A stretch of 64,000 nt of DNA from an uncultured Aquimarina sp. (lineage in GTDB: Bacteria > Bacteroidota > Bacteroidia > Flavobacteriales > Flavobacteriaceae), in assembly GCA_947498785.1 (NCBI GenBank), contig CANMLS010000030.1, positions 1 to 64,000 of the forward strand. The letters are read 5' to 3'. Under the pieces are notes generated by a model that saw nothing but the letters and a program-made list of their open reading frames with translations, had not been told where the DNA came from and made no database searches. Positions 1 to 6,777 of this stretch are shown piece after piece; position 1 is the first letter of the stretch, and each line of letters opens with the position of its first letter. Both the position numbers and the translations under genes were made by a program.

Positions 1-1383
1 TTTGTTGGAGATAGTGGTATTGTAGGTTCAAATCCAGGAGTGATTACCCGAACCTATAGTATAACTGATGCAGCAGGTAATAGTATTGATGTAACTCAAA
101 CCATTACCGTTGATGATACGATCAATCCAGTAATTACTTGCCCAGTAAATATTACACAGAATGCTGATTCTGTTTTATCTACTGCGGTGGTTACTTATGC
201 AACTCCTACAAGTACAGATAATTGTTCAGTAGTAACTGCAGTTCAAACAGCTGGTTTACCTTCGGGTTCAGCTTTTCCAATTGGAACAACAACAAATATA
301 TTTGAAGTTATTGATGATGCTGGCAATACAACAACCTGTAGTTTTGATGTAATCATATCAAATGTCATCGTTGCTAATGATGATAATGTAAATGTTAATG
401 GTGATATTGGAGGTACCTCTATAAACGTTATAGATGATAATGATACGTTAAATAGTAATCCAGTTATTTTAGGAATAGATGCAACCATAACTTCTATAAT
501 AGACTCAAATCCAATGGATGGAGTCAGTCTGGATATAGCGACAGGGGAAATAATAGTATTGCCAGATACACCATCTGGAAATTATACAATTATCTATACG
601 TTGTGTAGTATATCAACTCCGATTGGTTGTGATGATGCTGTCATAACTATTGCGGTTAGGAATATGAATGATATATCAAATTTAGAATTAACTAAAGTAG
701 GTAATTATATAGATGCCAATGATGATAATGTTCTAAATGTAGGGGATGAAATACAATATTCTTTTACTGTAGAAAATACAGGTGATGTGGATATAACCAA
801 TATTGTTCTTACAGATCCATTGGAAGGAATAGAAGTTATAGGAGGACCAATAGATTTGCAAGCAGGAGAAAAAGACGAGAATAGTTTTACTGCAATCTAT
901 ATTTTAACCAAAGAAGATATACTTTTAGGTAGTGTGACCAATCAAGCAACCGTAACGGGTCAAAATCTAATTGGAGAAGATGTAATCGATATATCCGATG
1001 ATCCTTTAAATGATACTAATGTTGATATTGATAATGATGGGGATTTTGAAGACGAAACTGTTACGGTAATTCGTATGGATGATGAAATTATCATATACTC
1101 TGGGATAACTCCAAATGGAGATGGAGTTAATGATGTTTTTATGATAAATGGAATAGAAAAATATGAAAATACACTAGAGATTTATAATCGATGGGGTGTT
1201 AAAGTATTTGAAGCTGAAGATTATGGAAGGAACGATAATTTTTTCAGAGGGATTTCTAAGGGTAGATCAACTATAAAAGAAAGTGATCAGTTACCAGTAG
1301 GAACATATTACTATGTGCTTGAATATATTGTAGCATCAGGGAAAAGAAAAAATAAAGCGGGTTATTTATATATTCAAAGATAG
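1..1383 (+). CDS. Gliding motility / T9SS type B sorting-domain adhesin, 3' part (5' end outside window)
   Basis: The frame is open from the first base of the window, so this is the C-terminal ~460 residues of a larger secreted protein. The visible order is an HYR-type repeat (CPVNIT near base 139), a spacer rich in D and N, a DUF11-like repeat (about 680-1000, with NVGDEIQYSFTVENTGDV), and a C-terminal gliding-motility-associated domain starting at SGITPNGDGVNDVF (about 1096). That last domain is the type B signal used by T9SS clients tied to SprF/PorP-like partners, so the protein is expected on or outside the outer membrane as an adhesin. GTG at 40 is not the real start. A terminator follows at 1445. 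Confidence 0.9.
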   Translation, partial: FVGDSGIVGSNPGVITRTYSITDAAGNSIDVTQTITVDDTINPVITCPVNITQNADSVLSTAVVTYATPTSTDNCSVVTAVQTAGLPSGSAFPIGTTTNIFEVIDDAGNTTTCSFDVIISNVIVANDDNVNVNGDIGGTSINVIDDNDTLNSNPVILGIDATITSIIDSNPMDGVSLDIATGEIIVLPDTPSGNYTIIYTLCSISTPIGCDDAVITIAVRNMNDISNLELTKVGNYIDANDDNVLNVGDEIQYSFTVENTGDVDITNIVLTDPLEGIEVIGGPIDLQAGEKDENSFTAIYILTKEDILLGSVTNQATVTGQNLIGEDVIDISDDPLNDTNVDIDNDGDFEDETVTVIRMDDEIIIYSGITPNGDGVNDVFMINGIEKYENTLEIYNRWGVKVFEAEDYGRNDNFFRGISKGRSTIKESDQLPVGTYYYVLEYIVASGKRKNKAGYLYIQR

Positions 1384-1444
1384 TCTCATAATTTTTTAAT
1401 GATTAATAAACCAGAGTAAAATGAAAAATACATATTGTTAATTA

Positions 1445-1487
1445 AAATAGGGCGATCTGTAGTGACCGTCCTATTTGATGTTTTTTT
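1445..1487 (+). terminator. Intrinsic terminator after the T9SS adhesin gene
   Basis: AAATAGG (1445-1451) pairs with CCTATTT (1470-1476), with extra CG pairs inside, and a T run follows at 1481-1487. It lies 60 bp after the stop codon at 1383. Confidence 0.65.
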
Positions 1488-1764
1488 GTATTGAAAATCA
1501 ATTGTTTGAATTGTTTTATGGTTTTAACGTATTTATTTTGATGTATGTGTGAAGTAGGAATCAAAGTTTTATCTATAAATTTATCATGTTAAAAAAAGTA
1601 TAAGATATGTGGTATTTTGTTAAAAAAATTAATATTTAATTAGAGAATTAAATTATCTATTTGCTTTTTAATAGAATAATAACCAAAACCATTTTGTAAC
1701 AATAATAATTAGAAGAATATTGATTTTGTACTTGCATTTTTTTGTACAGAATAATAATTATGAA

Positions 1765-1860
1765 TTCTTCTTTTTTGAAGAAAAAAATAAAAAACAATCC
1801 CGCTAGTATAAAACTTTGGCGAGCTGTTAACTAGGGAGGGTCTGAGTGACGATAAATCTA
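1765..1860 (+). ncRNA. Structured RNA-like motif, copy 1
   Basis: This element shares with a second copy at 3526-3612 a CCCGC strand, a 15-nt block AAAACTTTGGCGAGC, then AGGGTCTGA and ACGAT. CCC (1799-1801) can pair with GGG (1838-1840) and CTAGT (1803-1807) with ACTAG (1830-1834), leaving the shared block as loop. A separate hairpin TTCTTC/GAAGAA precedes it at 1765-1782. The two copies differ in the inner stem while keeping pairing, which suggests RNA. It may belong to a known flavobacterial family such as Flavo-1, but I cannot confirm that from memory of the consensus. Strand is inferred from the direction that gives a common ATG-side tail. Confidence 0.45.
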
Positions 1861-2113
1861 ATACAATAACCGCTATGAGATTTCATTTTTTTTTACATCA
1901 TTAGATGTATCTAGTTTTTTCTTCAAATGATACCAACTCAAACTCTATTCAGGAGCAAATTAAAGTTATATCTAATTCCTTTGTGTTATTTTTAATAATA
2001 ACATTTGTTTTATATATTTAAATAAAGATTTTAATATTAATAAGATTATCTAATAAGTTTTGTATAAAAAATGATGATATTCTGTTTTCAATACACACAA
2101 ACACTTTAAACAA

Positions 2114-2929
2114 ATGGAAAAAACTCAGGAATGGTTTAATTATGGTATCGAATTAGCAAAAGAATTTGGACCTAAGTTGGTAACTGCAATTTTAATTTTT
2201 ATCGTAGGATCATGGATAATAAAAAAGTTGATAGGAAGTACTAGGCGAGTAATGTCTAAAAGTAAGTATGATGAATCTTTACAGAAATTTTTATTGAATC
2301 TTGTAAATTGGGCATTAAAAATATTTTTGATCATCATTGTCATTTCCAGATTAGGGGTAGATGTTACAACATTTGCCGCTGTAATAGCTGCTGCTGGTTT
2401 AGCTATTGGTTTAGCTTTGCAAGGATCTTTGTCTAATTTTGCGGGAGGAGTGCTGATCATGATTTTTAGACCTTATAAAATAGGAGATTTAATAGAAGCA
2501 CAAGGTGTGATAGGATCTGTTAAAGAAATTGAGATTTTTACGACAAAATTGATTACACCAGGAAATAAATTAGCAATTATACCTAATGGAGCTCTTGCAA
2601 ACGGTAATATCATTAATTATACAGCTGAAGGAATGATGAGAGTGGATCTTACTATAGGTATTGGTTACGATGAAGATATTAAAAAAGCCAAAGAGGTATT
2701 GCTACAAGTATTAATCTCTAATCAAAAAGTTTTACAAGATCCTGCTCCGTCAGTAAATGTATCGCAATTAGGAGAGAGTTCTGTAGATTTTGCTGTAAGA
2801 CCATATTGTACACCAGAAGAATATTGGGATGTATATTTTGAAACGCTAGAAAATTGTAAACTTGCTTTAGATAAAGCAGGAATAGAAATTCCTTATCCTC
2901 ATTCTGTAGAAATTCAAAAGAAAGCTTAG
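2114..2929 (+). CDS. mscS: Small-conductance mechanosensitive channel (MscS family)
   Basis: This 271-residue protein is close to the size of E. coli MscS (286) and has its architecture. Three transmembrane helices lie at about 18-37, 62-82 and 85-110, the last being the Gly/Ala-rich pore helix (GLAIGLALQGSLSNFAGG). A beta domain (RPYKIGDLIEAQG) and a C-terminal alpha/beta vestibule follow. The family opens under membrane tension in the inner membrane and releases solutes during hypo-osmotic shock. The gene stands alone, followed by a strong terminator at 2937, and is flanked on both sides by copies of the same RNA-like motif. Assignment to the family is firm; whether it is the main MscS of the cell is not known. 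Confidence 0.93.
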   Translation: MEKTQEWFNYGIELAKEFGPKLVTAILIFIVGSWIIKKLIGSTRRVMSKSKYDESLQKFLLNLVNWALKIFLIIIVISRLGVDVTTFAAVIAAAGLAIGLALQGSLSNFAGGVLIMIFRPYKIGDLIEAQGVIGSVKEIEIFTTKLITPGNKLAIIPNGALANGNIINYTAEGMMRVDLTIGIGYDEDIKKAKEVLLQVLISNQKVLQDPAPSVNVSQLGESSVDFAVRPYCTPEEYWDVYFETLENCKLALDKAGIEIPYPHSVEIQKKA

Positions 2930-2936
2930 TTTTTGA

Positions 2937-2967
2937 AAACATAAATTTTTATAAAATTTATGTTTTT
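2937..2967 (+). terminator. Intrinsic terminator after mscS
   Basis: A 13-bp AT-rich stem (2937-2949 with 2953-2965) with a 3-nt loop ends in a T run, eight bases after the mscS stop codon. Confidence 0.75.
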
Positions 2968-3525
2968 AACATTCGAAAATTTTATAAACCTAATTAACTA
3001 TAGATATACTAGGGTATTGTGTCTATTTTGATGATTTTATGTGGCTTGTTTTTAATTATTTGACGTTTTTTGAAAATTAAAAACCGGATTAAAAGCGTTA
3101 AATAGTAGTTAAAAAATATAAAAAATGAAGTTTTTCAAAGATAATTCTTACAAATGAAATTATGCTTAAAACATTTTGAAATTGATTTAAACGTTTGTTT
3201 TTCAGTATTTTGTATCTTTTATGTATGAAGATTTTGATCGATTACTTTCCACTTTTGTGATATTTAAACTGGATGAAAAAAAACTATGGTTTAACCGTAA
3301 TAATTAGGTGTGTTATAGGTATGTGTATTTGACAAATTGTGATTATCTTTAAGTGTTGTTTTTAAGTAAAACTTGAAATGTAATTTAGAAGAATAAAAAC
3401 TTATTTTCTTACCCCTATTTTTAGTTTTTATGCTCTCTATATAATAAGTAAGCACTTAATAAAATTTATATAAATATGTCATAACATGATTTAGTTGAGG
3501 CATATTTAAAAAATAAAAATATGTT

Positions 3526-3612
3526 TTTAGACAATTAAATGTCTAAATATAACAACCCCGCAATTGTAAAACTTTGGCGAGCCAACAAAAGCAGGGTCTG
3601 AATAACGATTAA
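3526..3612 (+). ncRNA. Structured RNA-like motif, copy 2
   Basis: This is the second copy of the element at 1765-1860. ACCCCGC (3555-3561) pairs with GCAGGGT (3591-3597) with one C-A mismatch at the position also mismatched in copy 1. The inner stem TTGT (3564-3567) pairs with ACAA (3585-3588), where copy 1 has different but still complementary bases. The loop AAAACTTTGGCGAGC is identical. A 5' hairpin TTTAGAC/GTCTAAA (3526-3547) stands where copy 1 has TTCTTC/GAAGAA. After TCTGA both copies carry ACGAT and then reach AACC..ATGAG. Conserved loop with changing stems is the signature of RNA, but two copies are little evidence. Confidence 0.45.
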
Positions 3613-3999
3613 TTTAAAAATTAACCATTATGAGTGGATTATTGATTCTTGCAACGACAAGATACAATTTATGGTCTTGTTTTAATGAGGCATATCTTTC
3701 CTTAAAAGAAAAGAATATACATTCTTTTGGTAATTTTTTGAGTTTGAAATATAGGAATTCTTTATCTTATATATGGTATTTCCGTAATTTTTTTAGCATT
3801 TTCTTAACAAAATTTAAAATTACTGCACTCGATTGTAATGCGGTTTGTAGATATAATTTATGGACTATTAGTTGTTTTATTGTTTTAATGATAACAACTG
3901 TAGACAAAATGTTATTTCTCAGTTATAATTCTTGTTTGTAAAGTCTTTAAAAAATTGAGAAAATATTGTTGAATGATAATAATTGAAAAAGAAGAATAA

Positions 4000-4099
4000 A
4001 ACTAATTATAATATTTATGTGATTAGTTATAAAGTACATTTTGACAATGTGTTTACTATAAACCTCCTGTTTTTAGGGGTAATTTCAGGGGGTTTTTTT
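4000..4099 (+). ncRNA. Tandem structured RNA unit 1 (type A)
   Basis: The unit has three hairpins in a row. Hairpin 1 is AACTAAT/ATTAGTT (4000-4006 with 4022-4028). Hairpin 2 is ACATT-TTGAC-AATGT (4036-4050). Hairpin 3 is AAACCTCCTG/CAGGGGGTTT (4060-4069 with 4086-4095) around the loop TTTTTAGGGGTAATTT, followed by a T run. Hairpin 3 looks like an intrinsic terminator, so the unit could be a complete small RNA of about 100 nt. Hairpin 1 and 3 differ among units in ways that keep pairing. No promoter is obvious upstream. Confidence 0.6.
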
Positions 4100-4134
4100 A
4101 TAAATAGTAAGTCATGGTTAAACTAATAGAATAA

Positions 4135-4237
4135 AGCTAACTATACTTAAAGAGTTGGTTAGCTATACAGTTACATTTTGACGATGTGTTTACAATAAAC
4201 CTCCTGTTTTTAGGGGTAATTTCGGGAGGTTTTTTTA
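4135..4237 (+). ncRNA. Tandem structured RNA unit 2 (type B)
   Basis: Same three-hairpin plan as unit 1. Hairpin 1 is AGCTAAC/GTTAGCT (4135-4141 with 4158-4164), with two base pairs changed on both sides relative to unit 1. Hairpin 2 keeps the TTGAC loop with stem ACATT/GATGT (4173-4187). Hairpin 3 is AAACCTCCTG/CGGGAGGTTT (4197-4206 with 4223-4232) with the same loop and a T7 tract. The extra T before ACATT and the CGGGAGG arm are shared with unit 4, not with 1 or 3. Confidence 0.6.
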
Positions 4238-4242
4238 TTAAT

Positions 4243-4250
4243 TACATTTG
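4243..4250 (+). promoter_or_regulatory. Possible -7 element upstream of RNA unit 3
   Basis: TACATTTG matches the Bacteroidota TANNTTTG consensus and would start transcription near 4256, about 15 nt before hairpin 1 of unit 3. There is no TTG at the -33 position (TTC instead), so this is weak. The other units lack a match. Confidence 0.25.
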
Positions 4251-4270
4251 GTCAGATAAAGAGATAAGAT

Positions 4271-4368
4271 AACTAATTATAATATTCATATGGTTGGTTA
4301 TAAAGTACATTTTGACAATGTGTTTACTATAAACCTCCTGTTTTTAGGGGTAATTTCAGGGGGTTTTA
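4271..4368 (+). ncRNA. Tandem structured RNA unit 3 (type A)
   Basis: Hairpin 1 is AACTAAT/GTTGGTT (4271-4277 with 4293-4299, two G-T pairs). Hairpin 2 is ACATT-TTGAC-AATGT (4307-4321). Hairpin 3 is AAACCTCCTG/CAGGGGGTTT (4331-4340 with 4357-4366). It is nearly identical to unit 1, 271 bp upstream. The T tract after hairpin 3 is short (TTTT then AA), so termination may be weak here. Confidence 0.6.
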
Positions 4369-4402
4369 ATTTAAATGATGAATAAAAAATAAAATATAAT
4401 AA

Positions 4403-4503
4403 AGTCAATTATGCTTAAAATGTTTGATTGGCTATAAAGTTACATTTTGACAATGTGTTTATTATAAACCTCTCGTTTTTAGGGGTAATTGCGGGAGGTT
4501 TTA
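4403..4503 (+). ncRNA. Tandem structured RNA unit 4 (type B)
   Basis: Hairpin 1 is AGTCAAT/ATTGGCT (4403-4409 with 4427-4433). Hairpin 2 is ACATT-TTGAC-AATGT (4442-4456). Hairpin 3 is AAACCTCTCG/CGGGAGGTTT (4466-4475 with 4492-4501); its 5' arm is CTCG where the others have CCTG, yet it still pairs through all ten positions. The loop is TTTTTAGGGGTAATTG. It is the most diverged unit and resembles unit 2 best. Confidence 0.6.
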
Positions 4504-4653
4504 TATTTGTCAAAAAATGAAAAATTTAATATTGTAATTTTGTATTTCTTAAATCCAATGTTTTTTGGATTTAGATGTTATTATCACATTAATATGAATT
4601 AAAGTGATATATATTATTTACAATGTAAATTAAGTTAACTTAAGTAGATAGGT

Positions 4654-4689
4654 AGAGGATTGTTTGGTGTAATATCAAACAATCCTCTT
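4654..4689 (+). terminator. Strong hairpin upstream of trmH, possible terminator of the RNA array
   Basis: AGAGGATTGTTTG (4654-4666) and CAAACAATCCTCT (4676-4688) form a perfect 13-bp stem with the loop GTGTAATAT. The T tract after it is short and broken. It could end a long transcript covering the RNA array, or insulate the trmH promoter. Confidence 0.5.
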
Positions 4690-4691
4690 TA

Positions 4692-4723
4692 TTTGAGTTT
4701 AAGTGTATATTGTTTTATATTTT
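4692..4723 (+). promoter_or_regulatory. Probable promoter of trmH
   Basis: TTTG (4692-4695), 20 nt, then TATATTTT (4716-4723), one base off the TANNTTTG consensus. The predicted start of transcription is about 4729, so an ATG at 4710 would lie inside the promoter and the 4731 start is preferred. Confidence 0.45.
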
Positions 4724-4730
4724 AGCCGTT

Positions 4731-5387
4731 ATGGTTGATATAAAGCTTCTTGAATATTTGGAATCATTTCTTACTCCTAGACGACAAAGTCTCAATAAGA
4801 AAGTTTTGGATAGTAGAACAAATTATTTTACGATTGCTATAGAAGATGTTTACCAATTGCATAATACGAGTGCGGTAATACGAAGTTGTGATGTATTTGG
4901 TATTCAAAATGTACATGTGATCGAAGAAGTAAATATAAAACGAATAGATAGAGAAATTGCAATGGGAGCTCAGAAATGGGTCGATGTTAACCGATATTCT
5001 TCAACAAAAAAATGTATTGATGTTCTCAAAAAAGAAGGATATCAGATTGTAGCAACTACTCCACATAATGACTCAAAGGTTCTTAGTGATTTTGATATTC
5101 ATCAACCTGCTGCTTTTTTCTTTGGAAGAGAACAAGAAGGGCTGAGTGATTATATCCTTAAAGAGGCGGATAGTAAATTACATATTCCTATGGCCGGTTT
5201 TACAGAAAGTCTAAATATTTCTGTTTCTGCAGCAATTGTAATTCAACATGTAACTTCTCAACTTAGAAGCACAGATATTAAATGGCAATTAAAAGAAGAA
5301 GAAAAACTGCAAAAACGAATGGAATGGGCTAAGAAAGTTATTAAAAGTCATGAGCAAATAATTGCACATTATCAGGATAATAGGTAA
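4731..5387 (+). CDS. trmH: tRNA (guanosine(18)-2'-O)-methyltransferase, SpoU/TrmH family
   Basis: A 218-residue SPOUT methyltransferase, close to the E. coli TrmH length (229). The three SpoU motifs are present in order: NTSAVIRSCDVFGI, FFGREQEGLS and IPMAGFTESLNISVSAAI; these form the knot that binds S-adenosylmethionine. A C-terminal basic, Gln/Glu-rich helix (KRMEWAKKVIKSHEQI) is the extension typical of TrmH rather than of the rRNA enzyme RlmB. The expected role is 2'-O-methylation of G18 in the D-loop of tRNAs. ATG at 4731 is preferred over 4710 because a promoter-like sequence covers the latter. The VOC gene follows 34 bp on and is probably co-transcribed. Confidence 0.85.
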   Translation: MVDIKLLEYLESFLTPRRQSLNKKVLDSRTNYFTIAIEDVYQLHNTSAVIRSCDVFGIQNVHVIEEVNIKRIDREIAMGAQKWVDVNRYSSTKKCIDVLKKEGYQIVATTPHNDSKVLSDFDIHQPAAFFFGREQEGLSDYILKEADSKLHIPMAGFTESLNISVSAAIVIQHVTSQLRSTDIKWQLKEEEKLQKRMEWAKKVIKSHEQIIAHYQDNR

Positions 5388-5421
5388 ATTTCAGATCAAT
5401 AACGGTTAAATATTTGATATT

Positions 5422-5787
5422 ATGATTACGTGGTTCGAAATTCCAGTTACCGATATGAGTAGAGCAAAAGCTTTTTATGAAAAAGTATTTGATATTAAGA
5501 TTTCTATTCATGACATGGATGGATTGCAAATGGGATGGTTTCCTAATAAAAATCAATCAGGTATTGCAACAGGATCCTTAGTAGAGGCCGAAGATCATTA
5601 TATTCCAGATGAAAATGGAGTTTTAGTGTATTTTTCTTGTTCAGATGTGTCAAACGAGATAAGCAGAGTAGAAGATGCTGGAGGAAAAGTGGTTTTAAAT
5701 AAAAAGCAAATCTCTGAAGAAAATGGCTATATGGCTTATTTTATTGATTCAGAAGGGAATAGAATTGCATTACATTCTTTAAGCTAA
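5422..5787 (+). CDS. VOC-superfamily (glyoxalase-like) protein
   Basis: A compact 121-residue single-domain protein of the vicinal oxygen chelate fold. It has the two beta-alpha-beta-beta-beta halves expected of the fold: a first half opening with WFEIPVTDMSRAKAFYEKVF, and a second half around YFSCSDVSNEISRVEDAGG ending in a DSEGNRIALHS strand. Such proteins are usually metal-dependent lyases, dioxygenases or resistance factors, but no substrate can be read from sequence. It is 34 bp downstream of trmH with a bidirectional terminator after it. The family call is firm, the function open. Confidence 0.85.
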   Translation: MITWFEIPVTDMSRAKAFYEKVFDIKISIHDMDGLQMGWFPNKNQSGIATGSLVEAEDHYIPDENGVLVYFSCSDVSNEISRVEDAGGKVVLNKKQISEENGYMAYFIDSEGNRIALHSLS

Positions 5788-5791
5788 AAAA

Positions 5792-5839
5792 AATAAACCT
5801 TGTGTTTGTTTGTGAGTAAAAATAAATACAAGGTTTATT
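5792..5839. terminator. Bidirectional terminator between convergent genes
   Basis: AATAAACCTTGT (5792-5803) pairs with ACAAGGTTTATT (5828-5839). It separates the VOC gene (+) from the gene ending at 5878 (-). Confidence 0.55.
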
Positions 5840-5877
5840 AATTGAATTGGTATTGATACTTCTTTTAAAGAAGTTTT

Positions 5878-6642
5878 TTACTTTCTATCTAAGATTTTGT
5901 ACTCTTCGTAGCACTCACTTATTGCGTCAAGTATTTGAAGATCGTTTGCAAATTTTATAAAATCAATAGAATAATTACAATTACGAAGTATTTCATCTAT
6001 ATCTAGGCGTTCTACTTGAAGTAAGGCTGTTAATGTTTCACGATCAAATTTGGTTTCCAAAAGATTTCTGATTTTATCATCTTTTTTCATCTTACGAAGT
6101 TTTCTTAGTTCTTTGGACCGCTTACTAAAAATATTATAGAGAAAATCTGCAGGATTAAAAATAGCTCCTAAAACTTTGTTAACAGCTCCAGGTTGTTTAC
6201 TACCTCCTTCATAACCAGAGTTTAATCCAGATATGCTATATCTGTAATTGTTGTATATCGGAATTCTTTTTGCATCAATCTCGAGATAACCCGTTAGTTG
6301 TACATCAGCAACTACTACTTGTTCTAAAGCAATACCTAGTTCTGTCATTTTAATCTTAACATCTCCAAATTTAACCCAGTCATTGGTAACTCTAACCCGT
6401 AATGGTTTATAACCAATATAAGAAAAATAAAGAGTATCATTTACTTTAGCTGGGATATTAAAATTTCCAGAATCATCGGTTATGGTTCCAATTACTTGAC
6501 TAAGGTTTACAATATGAACGTTTTCTAGTATTTGTTCTGTTGCAGCATTTAATACTTGACCTGATACACCATCAGAGTTGGTGTCCTGTGAATGAGTGGC
6601 AATACCGATTATTAATGCTATGTAAAATAATATTCTCTTCAT
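5878..6642 (-). CDS. Secreted protein with carboxypeptidase-like regulatory domain
   Basis: The 254-residue product starts with a signal peptide (MKRILFYIALIIGIATHSQ). Residues ~27-110 form a carboxypeptidase-D-type regulatory beta-sandwich: GQVLNAATEQILENVHIVN, then TITDDSGNFNIPAKVND and YIGYKP. This is the domain found at the N-terminus of SusC-like receptors and in many flavobacterial surface proteins. The remaining ~140 residues are charged and helical (KLRKMKKDDK), with no motif I recognise. It is a periplasmic or outer-membrane-associated protein of unknown role. A TATTTTTG-like -7 element lies at 6693-6700 on the minus strand, consistent with its own promoter. Confidence 0.8.
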   Translation of the reverse strand: MKRILFYIALIIGIATHSQDTNSDGVSGQVLNAATEQILENVHIVNLSQVIGTITDDSGNFNIPAKVNDTLYFSYIGYKPLRVRVTNDWVKFGDVKIKMTELGIALEQVVVADVQLTGYLEIDAKRIPIYNNYRYSISGLNSGYEGGSKQPGAVNKVLGAIFNPADFLYNIFSKRSKELRKLRKMKKDDKIRNLLETKFDRETLTALLQVERLDIDEILRNCNYSIDFIKFANDLQILDAISECYEEYKILDRK

Positions 6643-6777
6643 GTATTATAATATGACGTTCATTTTTTAATAATATAACATAAAAATCGCGCCAAAAATA
6701 ATATTACTTTGTTAAGTTTTGATATTCAGTGAATTGTTTTGGTTTAAATTTATTAAATATCAAAGTATATCATTGAC

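Larger units (their letters stand above)
1384..2113. other. Intergenic region between the adhesin gene and mscS
   Basis: This 730 bp stretch holds the terminator at 1445-1487 and the first copy of a structured RNA-like motif (1765-1860). I see no convincing coding frame. An ATG at 1875, just after the motif, opens only nine codons. The rest is very AT-rich with nothing I can name. Confidence 0.6.
2930..4730. other. Gene-poor 1.8 kb region between mscS and trmH
   Basis: No protein gene can be supported here. The stretch holds the mscS terminator, the second copy of the structured motif (3526-3612), four tandem structured units (4000-4503), a strong isolated hairpin (4654-4688) and the trmH promoter (4692-4723). 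A 103-codon open frame at 3630-3941 has the composition of chance AT-rich DNA and is not called. About 2970-3520 shows nothing I can name. Confidence 0.6.

Noticed and set aside
1765..3612. Mobile element with mscS as cargo, bounded by the two motif copies
   Set aside because: Copies are in direct orientation and only partly similar, no transposase or integrase lies between, and no target duplication is visible.
3630..3941. 103-codon open frame after RNA motif copy 2
   Set aside because: Composition (Phe, Leu, Asn, Tyr, Ser, Cys) is that of chance translation of AT-rich DNA, there is no family match, and the equivalent ATG after copy 1 stops after nine codons.
4000..4503. Type III toxin-antitoxin RNA repeats
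   Set aside because: Units are ~133 bp instead of the ~36 bp typical of such antitoxins, and the next gene is trmH, not a toxin nuclease.
4000..4503. CRISPR array
   Set aside because: The repeats are long, structured along their whole length and diverged, with no short identical repeats, no unique spacers and no cas genes.
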